Positions 32,440-42,816 are shown, counted from the stretch's first letter. The stretch: 64,000 nt of DNA from Euzebyella saccharophila (GCF_014855495.1 NZ_JACYFJ010000005.1:186001-250000), one strand, 5' to 3'. Notes: generated by a model not told the origin, from the letters alone. Translations and numbers: made by a program.

Positions 32440-33558
32440 CTAACTATTGAGCATTACCGGCATTACCAACATGGTTACATTTTCTCCCTCATCCAATCCG
32501 TCAATTGGGGTTAGGATTCCTGCACGGTTAGGTAAGCTCATTTCCAAGGAAACATCATCGCTGTTCAAATTGTTCAGCATTTCCGTCAAGAAACGGCTAT
32601 TGAAACCAATTTGCATATCATCACCTTGGTACGAACATGTTAATCGTTCTTCGGCCTTATTACTGTAATCTATATCCTCGGCAGAAATATTAAGTTCTGC
32701 ACCGGCAATTTTTAATCGTATTTGATGGGTGGTCTTATTACTGAAAATAGCCACACGCTTAACGGAACTTAAGAATTGTGTTCTGGAAATAGAGAGTTGG
32801 TTAGGGTTTTCCTTAGGAATTACAGCTTCATAATTAGGGTATTTCCCATCAATCAATCTACAGATCAACTCCGTATTCTCAAAACTGAATTTGGCATTAC
32901 TCTCATTGTATTCAATGACCACATCAGATTCACTTCCCGCCAAAATACCCTTCAACAAAGTTAGAGGTTTCTTAGGCATAATGAACTCCGCCACCTGCGA
33001 GGCTGTAACATCCGAACGTTGGTATTTTACCAATTTATGGGCATCAGTAGCCACAAAGGTGAGGCTCTCCGTGCTAAACTGAAAGAATACACCGCTCATT
33101 ACCGGTCTTAAATCATCATTTCCGGCCGCAAAAATGGTTTTATCAATGGCAGTGGCTAAAATATCGCCCATAAGGGTAGTAGAACTTGGGTTGGCCAATT
33201 CCACCGCTTTGGGAAACTCTGCGCCATCTGCATACGCTAAAGCGTATTTACCATGATTAGAACTTATTTCAACCGTATTGTTGTCTTCTACAATAAAGGT
33301 CAAGGGTTGCTCCGGGAAAGTCTTTAACGTTTCCAAAAGTAGCTTGGCAGGAACCGCAATAACACCTTCATTGTCCGAATCTACATTGAGTACGGAACTC
33401 ATCGTAGTCTCTAAATCTGATGCAGAAACAGTTAATTTGTCCTGTTTAAGGTCAAAAAGAAAATTGTCTAGAATAGGCAAGGTGTTGCTATTGTTTATAA
33501 CACCACCCAAAACCTGAAGCTGTTTAAGGAGATAAGTACTGGATACTATGAATTTCAT
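32440..33558 (-). CDS. dnaN: DNA polymerase III beta subunit (sliding clamp)
   Basis: 372 residues, full length, three repeated clamp folds. Recognised from the start MKFIVSSTYLLKQLQVLGGVINNSNTLPILDNF, the FAAGNDDLRPVMSGV block and the C-terminal LVMPVMLN, which matches the family end MPMR(L/I) type. It forms the ring that tethers the replicative polymerase. It is not beside dnaA or recF here, which is common in Flavobacteriaceae. A TATCTTTG sequence at 33653-33646 on the minus strand could be its -7 element, but the matching -33 element is not well spaced. Confidence 0.96.
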   Translation of the reverse strand: MKFIVSSTYLLKQLQVLGGVINNSNTLPILDNFLFDLKQDKLTVSASDLETTMSSVLNVDSDNEGVIAVPAKLLLETLKTFPEQPLTFIVEDNNTVEISSNHGKYALAYADGAEFPKAVELANPSSTTLMGDILATAIDKTIFAAGNDDLRPVMSGVFFQFSTESLTFVATDAHKLVKYQRSDVTASQVAEFIMPKKPLTLLKGILAGSESDVVIEYNESNAKFSFENTELICRLIDGKYPNYEAVIPKENPNQLSISRTQFLSSVKRVAIFSNKTTHQIRLKIAGAELNISAEDIDYSNKAEERLTCSYQGDDMQIGFNSRFLTEMLNNLNSDDVSLEMSLPNRAGILTPIDGLDEGENVTMLVMPVMLNS

Positions 33559-33692
33559 AGGAAGACGGTTATTTCAATTTTGTAGGATATAATGTTCTCA
33601 AATGTCTTGTCAAAATTTTATAAATACCTCAAAATATAAGACAAACAAAGATATTTTAATTGTGCTTTTTATCGAAACAAACTTATTAACAT

Positions 33693-35357
33693 CTACTTGC
33701 TATAGCTACGCTTTCTATAGTAGCTGAACAAGAACCCAAAAACGAGTGTTAAAACCACGGGAACCCCTATATTCATAAGTTGCCACTTGGTTTTTTGCGC
33801 TGCAATCTTCTTTTGGTCCAAAAACGGAATGGCCACTTTCTTACTGCGAATGTTTATAAGTCCTTTGTCATCTAACATAAAATTGATGCTGTTAAGTAAA
33901 AATTCCTTGTTGCCATAGTAATTATTGGTCCATTTGTCATAACCCAATTCCAGCGGCCTACCATTACGAATTTGATTTTTTATCAAATCCCCATCTGAAA
34001 TGACCAGCATGGCACTTGCAGATCCATCATCCTTGCTTCTATCTAGTTTAAGGGGTTTGATTCGGTTTTTATAGGCCGATGTAAATTTACCTGTAATCAA
34101 AACCGCCAAAGCTTTGTTACCGTTATTGAATTTCTCCTTGTCCGGGGTTTGACTTATGATGTTGAGGTCAACCACTTTTGGGGTACCCTCCAAACGCGAT
34201 AGGGGAGAACTGGTAAGTAGTATTTCCTTATGATATGCATTGGCCAAGGTGTCTATACTTCCCGCAAATTGAAATCGTAACGCTTCTATATTGTTTACTA
34301 TGGGATGATTTGTTTTGGGGAACACCATAGGATGGTACATCCATGGTACAGGGTTGTACTGGGAATCACTCCCTTCTCCTGTTGCCAAAACAATTTGGGT
34401 AAAGTACATGTCATTAACCAGATCTGCGTTTAAACGTACGCCATATCTAAAAAAGAAATCGGTCAAATTAAGTTCCCTCGGGAGCGCAACTGCATTACCG
34501 TTTTCATTCAGTAAACTATCAAGCTCCATTGTTACCTGATCCATTAACCAAACGGATTTTCCACCGTTTACCATAAATTGGTCCATCACAAACTTTTCTC
34601 CATCTGAAAAGGCCTGAGTGGGTTTGGCTATGATTGCTAGGTCATACTGTTTTAGTTGGTCCAACGTACCTTGCGGATTGGTCTCTACTGAATCTAAGGT
34701 GATAGCGCCAATATTGTAGTAATCCCTAAGAGTTGTGAGAAAATCGGCAATATAGATATCGTCGAGTTCCCCATTACCTTTTACGATGGCTATTTGCTTT
34801 TTTTCTTTGATGGATATCTTTGAAAAAGCATCTGCAAAAGCGTATTCCAATTGCTGAACGGAGTTGTTTACGCGTTCTTCAGAACTGGCTCCTAGTTTAT
34901 TTTTAAGCAAGGGCACTTTCACGGTTTTGTTATCGTAATTGACTAGAGCCCATGGAAATACAATATCTTGGGACATACTCCCGTTGTCTTCCACCGTAAT
35001 TTGGGCGGGTGTAAGCCCTAATCCTTGTAGTTCTGCCATCGTTTGTTCCGCAGAACCGGAATCCTCCAAAGGATCGATAAAGTTAAATTTTATCTGGTTG
35101 TTTCCCGATGCAAATTCTTCTAAAATCTGTTTGGTTTCCGTTCTTAATTTGGCAAACTCCGGAGGTAATTCACCATCCAAGAGCACATCAACAATTACCG
35201 GTTTTTCAAAGGATGAAATAATGTCCACGGCTTCGTTGGAAAGGGTAAAACGCCCATCTTCGGTCAGGTCAAACCGGGTGTAGACAAACTGACTTATAAA
35301 ATTTAGTACAAAAAGGATAAAAAGAGCCGTTAGTGCTGGTAGGAGAGCTTTCTTCAT
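33693..35357 (-). CDS. gldG: Gliding motility ABC transporter auxiliary protein GldG
   Basis: 554 residues: N-terminal membrane helix (LLPALTALFILFVLNFISQF), large periplasmic ABC-2 auxiliary domain containing VDVLLDGELPPEF, LAIIAKPTQAFSDGEKF and DQFMVNGGKSVWLMD, and a C-terminal helix (IGVPVVLTLVFGFLFSYY). GldG pairs with GldF and the ATPase GldA, needed for gliding in Flavobacterium. Its ATG shares one base with the stop of gldF (TAATG). gldA is not adjacent, as is usual. Confidence 0.92.
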   Translation of the reverse strand: MKKALLPALTALFILFVLNFISQFVYTRFDLTEDGRFTLSNEAVDIISSFEKPVIVDVLLDGELPPEFAKLRTETKQILEEFASGNNQIKFNFIDPLEDSGSAEQTMAELQGLGLTPAQITVEDNGSMSQDIVFPWALVNYDNKTVKVPLLKNKLGASSEERVNNSVQQLEYAFADAFSKISIKEKKQIAIVKGNGELDDIYIADFLTTLRDYYNIGAITLDSVETNPQGTLDQLKQYDLAIIAKPTQAFSDGEKFVMDQFMVNGGKSVWLMDQVTMELDSLLNENGNAVALPRELNLTDFFFRYGVRLNADLVNDMYFTQIVLATGEGSDSQYNPVPWMYHPMVFPKTNHPIVNNIEALRFQFAGSIDTLANAYHKEILLTSSPLSRLEGTPKVVDLNIISQTPDKEKFNNGNKALAVLITGKFTSAYKNRIKPLKLDRSKDDGSASAMLVISDGDLIKNQIRNGRPLELGYDKWTNNYYGNKEFLLNSINFMLDDKGLINIRSKKVAIPFLDQKKIAAQKTKWQLMNIGVPVVLTLVFGFLFSYYRKRSYSK

Positions 35358-36088
35358 TATCGGTTCATGTTTTTAAGCTGCTGCCATGTTAAAAACAGGA
35401 AGAAAGCGGTTAGTAAAATAAAATAAAGAAGGTCTCTAGTGTCCAATACTCCCAATGAAATACTATCAAAATGATGTTTCATGCCTAAATTTTGAACTGT
35501 CAATGATGCTTGACCGCTATCAAATAGAGATGCCAAGCCCTCAAAACCAAAAAAGAACAAAAAACAAAGAACTACTCCAATGATAAAGGCCACAATTTGA
35601 TTTTCAGAAAGTGTTGAAGCAAAAATGCCAATGGCCGTATAACAAGACATAAGAAATAGGGTGCCCATATAAGACCCTATTACTGGGCCCATATCCAAAT
35701 TGCCCACCGTTGTTCCCAATTCATGGATTGCATACACATAGATGGAAGTGGGTATTAGGGCGATGATTCCCAAAACCAGTGTTCCAAAAAATTTACCTAA
35801 AACGGTCTGAGAAAGGCTCAACGGTTTGATGAAAAGCAATTCTAAAGTTCCTAACTTACGTTCTTCGGAAAAGCTTTTCATAGTGATGGCAGGAATCAAA
35901 AAAAGAAAAACCCAGGGAACCAACTGAAAGAAATTGCTTAAATCTGCGAATCCGTATTCAAAAATATTATAAGGTCCTTTAAAGACCCAAAGGAACAATC
36001 CGTTAAGAACTAAAAATAGACCTATTACCAAATAGGCTATGGGCGAAGTAAAAAATGATTGTATTTCGCGTTTAAAAATAGCGAGCAT
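35357..36088 (-). CDS. gldF: Gliding motility ABC transporter permease GldF
   Basis: 243 residues, six membrane segments, ABC-2 permease type. Recognised by FKREIQSFFTSPIAYLVIGLF at the start, SFSEERKLGTLELLFIKPLS in the middle, and the closing YFILLTAFFLFLTWQQLKN. It works with GldG (next gene, one-base overlap) and GldA. It indicates a gliding or T9SS-bearing flavobacterium, in agreement with the T9SS sorting domains elsewhere in the window. Confidence 0.93.
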   Translation of the reverse strand: MLAIFKREIQSFFTSPIAYLVIGLFLVLNGLFLWVFKGPYNIFEYGFADLSNFFQLVPWVFLFLIPAITMKSFSEERKLGTLELLFIKPLSLSQTVLGKFFGTLVLGIIALIPTSIYVYAIHELGTTVGNLDMGPVIGSYMGTLFLMSCYTAIGIFASTLSENQIVAFIIGVVLCFLFFFGFEGLASLFDSGQASLTVQNLGMKHHFDSISLGVLDTRDLLYFILLTAFFLFLTWQQLKNMNR

Positions 36089-36214
36089 TAAATCTTTGGC
36101 TTAGTTATAAAAAAAGGGTGATTGACATTCCGGATAAATCTTAAAATGTACGAGGGCCCCAATAAATTCCAAATTTAATAACATTTTGTAACCTAGAACA
36201 TCCTAATTCTAAGA

Positions 36215-37045
36215 TTAAGTGAAACTAACGGTAATCGTATCTCTATAATCCAGACCTAAAAGGGTAGATGCGCCCCCAACCGTTTTAAGGTCACTTTTAT
36301 AGATGGCAAGTTCTATATAGTTGGCAGAGTTGAAAAGAGCCAACAAATCTCCGGCACCTTTACGTTGTCCCTTATCCAATTCAAAATTGATAATGTCACT
36401 GTATTTATTGTGAATGTGGTGTACTTTGGTGCTACGGGCGCTAAGTTCAAAGCTTCGTCCCTTTCTGTAGGCCTCAAAGAAGTTTTTATGAATGTTGGTG
36501 ACAACATTCCCGTAATTGTCAATGTAAATCACATTTCCTATGATTCTATTTCCATTATCAACAACAGTAGGGGTAAAGTCGCGTAGTTCCTTGAGCTCAT
36601 TAAAAGGCCGGCCAACTACTTCAAGCGTACCACCACGTGCAATATGGCAAGCAACTTGCACAAATACATCCATTACAGGAAAGGAGCCATGGGTAGGGTT
36701 CGGGATATTTAAATGCACCACTTTTTCAGGGTTTTTGGCAGAGGTTATCAACCCTATCACCCCGTTGTTGGCAGTAATAAAATAGTGGCCATCTACCAAA
36801 ACCGCAATATGCTGGTTTTCCGGGGTGGGTTCAGAATCAACGCCAACAATATGTATGGTACCTTCCGGAAAGCTATTATAGGAATTCTCAAGAATATAGG
36901 CGCATTCCTGAATATTGAACGGACTTACATCATGGGAAATATCAACAATTCTTACATCTTCCAATTCTCTGTAAATAGTGCCCTTGAGGGCACCTACAAA
37001 ATGGTCTTTAACTCCAAAATCTGTGGTAAGGGTTATAATTGCCAT
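36215..37045 (-). CDS. SAM hydrolase (S-adenosyl-L-methionine hydroxide adenosyltransferase, DUF62 family)
   Basis: 276 residues. Family pattern: TLTTDFGVKDHFVGALKG near the N-terminus, VDISHDVSPFNIQEC, VDSEPTPENQHIAV, ANNGVIG, and YIDNYGNVVTNI, with a C-terminal beta domain (GAGDLLALFNSANYIELAI). Members split SAM into adenosine and methionine; related fluorinases and chlorinases use halides. The usual hydroxide-type Asp-Arg-His set was not checked residue by residue, but no fluorinase-type insertion is seen. Divergent from phoH. Confidence 0.9.
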   Translation of the reverse strand: MAIITLTTDFGVKDHFVGALKGTIYRELEDVRIVDISHDVSPFNIQECAYILENSYNSFPEGTIHIVGVDSEPTPENQHIAVLVDGHYFITANNGVIGLITSAKNPEKVVHLNIPNPTHGSFPVMDVFVQVACHIARGGTLEVVGRPFNELKELRDFTPTVVDNGNRIIGNVIYIDNYGNVVTNIHKNFFEAYRKGRSFELSARSTKVHHIHNKYSDIINFELDKGQRKGAGDLLALFNSANYIELAIYKSDLKTVGGASTLLGLDYRDTITVSFT

Positions 37046-37173
37046 GCAGCAATGTTGATATGTTTTTAGTTAGACAAACTGAATTTTCGTTAAGTTTGTT
37101 AAACAAAATTATGACAAAAAAACAGCCAAGCGAAATAATTATAGCAGGGCTTTAATTTTAACACTATTTCTTT

Positions 37174-38127
37174 TTGAACGAACTCATAATAGAACTTACC
37201 GATATTAGCCCAAGGGAGTTTTTTGGGCAGGGGAACCAGAATATTGATCTACTCAAAAAGTACTTTCCCAAATTAAAGATTGTTGCTAGGGGCAATAAAA
37301 TAAAGGTTTACGGAGACGAGGAAATGCTGGAGGAGTTTGATACCCGAATGGATATGCTAACCGCCCACTTTGCCAAATACAACAAATTGGATGAAAACGT
37401 CATCGAACGTGTGCTCACCAGCGAAACTTCTTCTGATTACGAATCTCCGGAAGGGAGTGGAGAAATTTTGGTACATGGGGTAAGTGGCCGGTTGATCAAA
37501 GCCCAGACCGTGAACCAACGCAAATTGGTAGATGCGGCCAAAAAGAACGATATGGTCTTTGCCATTGGTCCTGCGGGAACAGGTAAGACGTATACCGGGG
37601 TAGCTTTGGCCGTTAAAGCGTTAAAGGAAAAACAAGTAAAGAGGATCATACTTACAAGGCCAGCGGTTGAGGCAGGGGAGAACCTTGGTTTTTTGCCAGG
37701 TGACCTAAAAGAAAAGCTAGACCCCTATATGCAACCTCTTTATGATGGTCTTAGGGATATGATTCCTTCGGAAAAATTGGCACATTTGATCGAGAACGGT
37801 ACCATTCAGATAGCGCCCTTGGCTTTTATGCGTGGGCGTACGTTGGACAATGCATTTGTTATCTTGGACGAAGCGCAGAATACCACCCATGCCCAAATGA
37901 AAATGTTCCTTACCAGAATGGGAAAAAATGCTAAATTTTTGGTCACAGGCGATCCGGGGCAGATCGATTTACCAAGAAGAGTAATTTCAGGTTTAAAGGA
38001 AGCTCTATTGATCCTTAAGAATACAGAGGGTATTGGCATTGTTTACCTAGATGATAAAGATGTTATACGCCATAAACTTGTGAAAAAAGTTGTGGATGCG
38101 TACAAAACAATAGAGCATCAGAATTAA
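37174..38127 (+). CDS. PhoH family P-loop ATPase
   Basis: 317 residues from a TTG start (MNELIIELTDISPREFFG). N-terminal KH-like part with KYFPKLKIVARGNKIKVYG; P-loop AIGPAGTGKTYTGVALAV; Walker B FVILDEAQNTTHAQMKMF; sensor motif VTGDPGQIDLP. Length and layout match PhoH/PhoL proteins, cytoplasmic ATPases linked to RNA metabolism and ribosome maturation. It is 35 bp upstream of purC and probably cotranscribed. Confidence 0.93.
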   Translation: MNELIIELTDISPREFFGQGNQNIDLLKKYFPKLKIVARGNKIKVYGDEEMLEEFDTRMDMLTAHFAKYNKLDENVIERVLTSETSSDYESPEGSGEILVHGVSGRLIKAQTVNQRKLVDAAKKNDMVFAIGPAGTGKTYTGVALAVKALKEKQVKRIILTRPAVEAGENLGFLPGDLKEKLDPYMQPLYDGLRDMIPSEKLAHLIENGTIQIAPLAFMRGRTLDNAFVILDEAQNTTHAQMKMFLTRMGKNAKFLVTGDPGQIDLPRRVISGLKEALLILKNTEGIGIVYLDDKDVIRHKLVKKVVDAYKTIEHQN

Positions 38128-38162
38128 AAATTAATCAAAATACATAGCGATACATAGGTCTA

Positions 38163-39113
38163 ATGAGCAATACTATCATTGATACCAATTATAATTTTCC
38201 TGGCCAGAAAAGTGTTTATAAAGGCAAGGTAAGGGAGGTTTACACTCTTGAGAACGATATTTTGTTAATGATAGCAACAGACCGTCTTTCGGCATTCGAT
38301 GTGGTCATGCCCAAGGGTATTCCCTATAAAGGCCAAATTCTAAACCAGATTGCTACCCAAATGATGGCAGCCACCCAAGATATTGTGCCCAATTGGTTGA
38401 TTGCTACTCCAGACCCAAATGTGGCCATAGGGCATGCATGTGAACCTTTTAAGGTAGAAATGGTGATTCGTGGGTATATGTCCGGCCATGCTGCTAGGGA
38501 ATACAAGGCCGGTAAACGTTTGTTATGCGGAGTACCTATGCCAGAGGGAATGAAGGAAAACGATGCCTTTCCGGAACCAATTATTACTCCGGCCACCAAG
38601 GCGGAGAAAGGAGACCATGATGAGGATATTTCCAAGGAGGAAATTTTAAAAAGAGGAATAGTCTCCAAAGAAGATTACGAAGTTCTTGAAAAATATACCC
38701 GTAGTCTATTTCAAAGGGGAACCGAAATAGCCGCGGAGAGAGGGCTCATTTTGGTAGATACCAAGTATGAATTTGGTAAAACCAAAGATGGTAAGATTGT
38801 CCTGATCGATGAGATTCACACCCCGGATTCTTCCCGATATTTTTATGCGGATGGATATAAAGAGAGACAGCAAAAAGGAGAAGGTCAAAAACAATTATCC
38901 AAGGAATTCGTTCGCCAATGGCTGATACAGAACGGATTTCAAGGTTTGGAAGGCCAGAGCGTTCCTGAAATGACAGATTCCTATATTGAAACCGTTAGTG
39001 ATAGGTATATTGAACTTTTTGAAAATATTACCGGAACGACATTTGAAAAAGCCGACATTTCCAATATTCAAGAGCGAATTGAAAAGAATGTCTTGGCCTA
39101 TTTGAGTAAATAG
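38163..39113 (+). CDS. purC: Phosphoribosylaminoimidazole-succinocarboxamide synthase
   Basis: 316 residues, the longer PurC type. It joins CAIR and aspartate in purine synthesis. Motifs: [36 protein letters not shown] (residues ~20-55), [27 protein letters not shown] and [11 protein letters not shown]. Complete. It ends 8 bp from the stop of the convergent exonuclease gene, with no visible terminator hairpin between them. Confidence 0.96.
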   Translation: MSNTIIDTNYNFPGQKSVYKGKVREVYTLENDILLMIATDRLSAFDVVMPKGIPYKGQILNQIATQMMAATQDIVPNWLIATPDPNVAIGHACEPFKVEMVIRGYMSGHAAREYKAGKRLLCGVPMPEGMKENDAFPEPIITPATKAEKGDHDEDISKEEILKRGIVSKEDYEVLEKYTRSLFQRGTEIAAERGLILVDTKYEFGKTKDGKIVLIDEIHTPDSSRYFYADGYKERQQKGEGQKQLSKEFVRQWLIQNGFQGLEGQSVPEMTDSYIETVSDRYIELFENITGTTFEKADISNIQERIEKNVLAYLSK

Positions 39114-39121
39114 TTCGCCAA

Positions 39122-39784
39122 TTATCGCACAAGTTTTTTTACCGTAAAATTTCGTTGTGCTTTAAGCTTCACCAATATTTTAAGGAAAGCTAAGGCCGTT
39201 ATAAAGGCATCACCAAGGGCCGTGTGCCGGTCTTTGGTCGAAATATCAAATTTATCCGCCAGATAATCCAAACTATAGACTTCCTGAGGTCTGGATAGCG
39301 GAGTGGCAATTAAGGTTTTTTTGTATAGCACAGAGGTATCCAAGACTTTGTTTTTAAGTTTGGGCATTCCGTGTCGTTTTAAGGCGTGGTTGATCATATT
39401 TATGTCAAACCTAGCATGATGGGCCACCAAAACAGCATTCCCAATGAATTCTAAGAACAGCATAAGGGCTTCCAATTCGGTTATTCGGTCCTGCTTGCCA
39501 TCTCTTAAAATTCCGTGTATTTCAACGTTCTTGGCGTGGTAAAAATGCTGGTCTAAAAAAACTTCAAAGCTTTCGTTTACTATAAGGGTGTTATTTTTTA
39601 GACTTAACGCTCCAATGGACAATACCCTGTCATTTTCATAATCAAAGCCTGTAGTTTCCGTATCCAAAACCACAAATCTTATGGAATTTAAATCCTCCGG
39701 TAGACTGTCATTAAATTTCCTAGCATAGGATTTCCAGAAATCGGGATAATTAATTTTTCTTTTCTTTTTAAACCAGTTGATCAT
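39122..39784 (-). CDS. DnaQ-like 3'-5' exonuclease
   Basis: 220 residues. DEDDh exonuclease motifs: VLDTETTGFDYENDRVLSIGA (ExoI, Asp and Glu), VAHHARFDINMINHAL (ExoII, Asp), and DRHTALGDAFITALAF (ExoIII, His and Asp). The fold is that of the polymerase III epsilon subunit and related nucleases. It overlaps the upstream DUF294 gene by 4 bp, a pairing found widely in Bacteroidota and Proteobacteria. Proofreading or nucleotide-linked nuclease roles are possible. Confidence 0.9.
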   Translation of the reverse strand: MINWFKKKRKINYPDFWKSYARKFNDSLPEDLNSIRFVVLDTETTGFDYENDRVLSIGALSLKNNTLIVNESFEVFLDQHFYHAKNVEIHGILRDGKQDRITELEALMLFLEFIGNAVLVAHHARFDINMINHALKRHGMPKLKNKVLDTSVLYKKTLIATPLSRPQEVYSLDYLADKFDISTKDRHTALGDAFITALAFLKILVKLKAQRNFTVKKLVR

Positions 39785-41700
39785 CCTACCAAATTAGCTA
39801 CTTTAAACCTTAATTTTATAAGCTCTTGTAGTTCTTTTATGGTTTTAAACGTACGTTTCAGTTTAACCTTCTCCTCTTTGCTCAAGGTTTCTAGCTCTAT
39901 AAACCTACCGGAATCATTATGTAGAAGGCCTTGTTTGGTCCTAAATTTCAGTAGGGCCTTGGTAGCATAAGAGCAGGCCAAAAACAGTTCGGCATTATTG
40001 GGTTCTAGCTCTGCTAATTTTTCAAATCGTTCCGCCGTATTATTAATGGATTTTACTTGACTTGATAAGACCAACACCCTGGCGCCATCTACCAAAGGCA
40101 TAAGAGCCCTTCGCTTTAAATCAAAAAAATCTTTGTGCGCTCCATTTTCTTCAACCAAAAAAGAACGGAAAAATCCGCTGGGAGAGGGGTTTTGTAAAGC
40201 CCCACTGGCCAAATGAACAAAGAATATAGGATACTTTTGTGTTATTGAGAATATATGTTCCGTTAATTCATCTACCAATTCTCTATTTCCATAGGAAATA
40301 TTAAAATCAAAAAAAATGGAAGATAAAAGGACCTCATCCTTACCAGGGTTGGTAATCCAATGCAAGGTCCTTTCTTTCCATTGTGATAGGCTCATGCACC
40401 AATCTGGATTGGAAGCCATCATATCTGCTGGACAATATTTATAGCCAATGGACTGTAAACCCTGGGTAACTTTTTTGGCTAATTCAAGAAAATAACTCTT
40501 AGTGGTCTCTAACTCTTCTTGAGAAACATCTTCAAAAACCAAAGCATTATCCTGATCGGTATGTAATAATTGTTCACTTCTGCCTTGGCTGCCCATGGCT
40601 AGCCATGAAAAGGATACTGGTGGCGGAGTATCCATTTCCTCCAAAGAAATGGCTATAACCTGTTTAATGCAGGCATCATTGAGTTCGGAAATTATCTTAG
40701 AGGTAAGTGTGAGCGGTAAATTCTGTCTAAGGTAACCTTGTAATAGGCTCATAATGCCCCTCCTAATTGTTTTTATTTTTTTGAACTTATTGGAGCGCTT
40801 TATTGCCTTCATAAGAACGGCCGGATTATTGCCCAGCTCCAGCATAATGTCATGTTTCGAGATTATGCCCACGGCCTCAGTGTTCGGGGTTCCGTCTTCG
40901 GTGATACAAAGATGGCTAATTCCACTTTTCATCATGGCCATTTGTGCTTGGGCCAAAGTCATTTTTTTGGGATAGGTGATTACTGGAGAGCTCATAATAT
41001 CTTTGGCTTTCGCCGAAATAGGGTATTCTCCCGTGGCAATTTTGTTTCTTAAATCCTTATCTGTTATGATTCCGATAGGAAGCTTTTCCTTCAAAATTAG
41101 CATAGCTCCTATTTTTTTTTGTGTCATAAGGGTGGCTACCGTTTTTATAGTAGTTCCCGAAGTTGAACTTATGAGCTTTTTGGAATAATTTATAGTTTGT
41201 AAGTCTAAATAATCATTGTTTTGAGGAATTGACTCTTCCTGTCCTTCTTGAAATAATTTACCTTTTTTGCCAATGGAGTAAGGGTTTCTGGTGTTTGAAG
41301 CAAAACTTTCCATTAAGAAATTAGCCACTCCCTCATGATTCTTTGTAAAGGGTCTAAATTCTGCTATGGGAATGGCATATAGAATGGATTCTTCATATGC
41401 CTTGGCCTCCATTTTATAATTTTCGTTTGCCATAAGGGGGCGTAGGCCAAATATATCACCTTCATCGCATAGATCTACAAAATCACCATTCGCTGTTTTG
41501 CTTAGTGAAACAGCACCTTTGTGTACTACGTAGAAGTAATCGTGGGCTTTTTCGTTTTCGGTGAATATAAGTTCATCCTTTACCTTGTAAACAATTTGAA
41601 CCTCCTGCGCCAGAATCTGTAGTTCCCTGATCATAATCTCGTTAAATGGCGGGTAGTTATGTAGAAAATCTGCAACCCTTGCCGAAATGGTGTTCTTCAT
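39781..41700 (-). CDS. DUF294 putative nucleotidyltransferase with cNMP-binding and CBS domains
   Basis: 639 residues. Order: cyclic-nucleotide-binding-like beta roll (~15-130, e.g. KGAVSLSKTANGDFVDLCDEGDIFGLRPL), two CBS repeats (~175-300), DUF294 nucleotidyltransferase (~330-465) with MGSQGRSEQLLHTDQDNALVFED showing the G-S-x-x-R...D-x-D core, and a C-terminal helical substrate-binding domain. Architecture resembles GlnD-like sensors. It probably responds to adenine nucleotides, but the substrate is unknown. The exonuclease gene overlaps it by 4 bp and is likely coexpressed. Confidence 0.9.
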   Translation of the reverse strand: MKNTISARVADFLHNYPPFNEIMIRELQILAQEVQIVYKVKDELIFTENEKAHDYFYVVHKGAVSLSKTANGDFVDLCDEGDIFGLRPLMANENYKMEAKAYEESILYAIPIAEFRPFTKNHEGVANFLMESFASNTRNPYSIGKKGKLFQEGQEESIPQNNDYLDLQTINYSKKLISSTSGTTIKTVATLMTQKKIGAMLILKEKLPIGIITDKDLRNKIATGEYPISAKAKDIMSSPVITYPKKMTLAQAQMAMMKSGISHLCITEDGTPNTEAVGIISKHDIMLELGNNPAVLMKAIKRSNKFKKIKTIRRGIMSLLQGYLRQNLPLTLTSKIISELNDACIKQVIAISLEEMDTPPPVSFSWLAMGSQGRSEQLLHTDQDNALVFEDVSQEELETTKSYFLELAKKVTQGLQSIGYKYCPADMMASNPDWCMSLSQWKERTLHWITNPGKDEVLLSSIFFDFNISYGNRELVDELTEHIFSITQKYPIFFVHLASGALQNPSPSGFFRSFLVEENGAHKDFFDLKRRALMPLVDGARVLVLSSQVKSINNTAERFEKLAELEPNNAELFLACSYATKALLKFRTKQGLLHNDSGRFIELETLSKEEKVKLKRTFKTIKELQELIKLRFKVANLVG

Positions 41701-41823
41701 TACAAGTATTTAAAATCAAATTTAATGATTGTTAAAATATAGGAAACAAAAAAGACCGCCATGAGGGTGGTCTAACTTGTTAATTAGAGCTTGTGCTGAA
41801 TGTAGTGTGCTATTATGGGGCTA

Positions 41824-42483
41824 TCACACGCTTTGTGAATCTTGCATCATTTCTGTCAAGACTTTTTTGAATATGTGTACAGGTTGGGCACCGGTAACGG
41901 CACTTTTTTTGTCAAAAACTATGGTGGGTACGGAATTGACCCCGAGATTTTGCCAGTAGGCTATCTTGCTTTTAACTTCGTAGCGCTTTTCGTCTTCATC
42001 TAACAACTGTATTCCTTTTTCTGCGTCAAGGCCCACTTCTTGTAACGCTTCTTTAAGAACATCCCGTTTCGAAACATCTTTTCTTTCACTAAAATAGGCC
42101 GTAGTTAAGCGCATTTTTAGTTCCGTTTGCTTACCAAACTCTTTGGCATATTCTAAAAGCACATGTGCATCAAGGGTGTTTACAATGTGCATATCATCAA
42201 AGTAATTAAAGATAAAACCGAGTTCTTCCCCGGCTTCCGCCATATGGGCTTGTGATTCTTTTTGTTGTTCAGGTGTTACACCATATTTCTCCGCTAAGTG
42301 TTCTTGAGTATTTTGGCCTTCTGAAGGCATATTTGGATTTAACTCAAACGGATGCCATTCTATTTCCACTTCATTAGATAGACCCATCTCTTCAATGGCT
42401 TTGTTGAGACGCTTATAGCCGATGGTACACCATGGGCAAACCACATCTGAAACAATATCTATTTTTAGTTTATCTTTTATCAT
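41824..42483 (-). CDS. DsbA/FrnE-family thioredoxin-fold oxidoreductase
   Basis: 219 residues, no signal peptide, so cytoplasmic. Active-site motif DVVCPWCTIGYKR near residue 14; typical FrnE family blocks EIEWHPFELNPNMP, NTLDAHVLLEYAKEFG and VNSVPTIVFDKK (cis-Pro) follow. Members are implicated in thiol-disulfide exchange and isomerisation. Monocistronic; its upstream region leads to the tRNA gene. Confidence 0.92.
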   Translation of the reverse strand: MIKDKLKIDIVSDVVCPWCTIGYKRLNKAIEEMGLSNEVEIEWHPFELNPNMPSEGQNTQEHLAEKYGVTPEQQKESQAHMAEAGEELGFIFNYFDDMHIVNTLDAHVLLEYAKEFGKQTELKMRLTTAYFSERKDVSKRDVLKEALQEVGLDAEKGIQLLDEDEKRYEVKSKIAYWQNLGVNSVPTIVFDKKSAVTGAQPVHIFKKVLTEMMQDSQSV

Positions 42484-42710
42484 TATATCTGTAAATTTTA
42501 TTTCTCGGTAGATTGGTCGTCAAAGTATCTATAAACCTACAACCATCTCGGGTAAAATTATCTGAATAGAAATGTTCGCTTTTAAAAAATCAAGAAACAG
42601 CGAGGGTAATTCAGCAAGGAAAAAATACATTTATTAAAGTAATTGCCGCAAGGAGATAGAAGTATTTTACTTAGTTTTTTATTATGAAGATATCTCTAAG
42701 AAAAGAATTA

Positions 42711-42741
42711 AAAAAACCCAAGAATACATCTTGGGTTTTTT
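42711..42741 (-). terminator. Intrinsic terminator after tRNA-Met
   Basis: On the minus strand: A6, stem CCCAAGA, loop TGTAT, stem TCTTGGG, T6. It lies directly beyond the tRNA 3' end. Confidence 0.88.
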
Positions 42742-42742
42742 G

Positions 42743-42816
42743 TAGCGAGAGAGGGACTTGAACCCTCGGCCTCCGGGTTATGAATCCGACGCTCTAACCA
42801 GCTGAGCTACCTCGCC
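42743..42816 (-). tRNA. tRNA-Met (CAU)
   Basis: 74 nt cloverleaf on the minus strand: acceptor GGCGAGG pairing with TCTCGCT through two G-U pairs, D arm GCTC/GAGC, anticodon loop TTCATAA, T arm GAGGG/CCCTC with loop TTCAAGT, discriminator A. CCA is not encoded. The first acceptor pair is G-U, not the C-A mismatch of initiator tRNA, and the anticodon stem lacks three G-C pairs, so it reads as elongator Met. A CAU tRNA-Ile modified by TilS is the alternative. Confidence 0.9.
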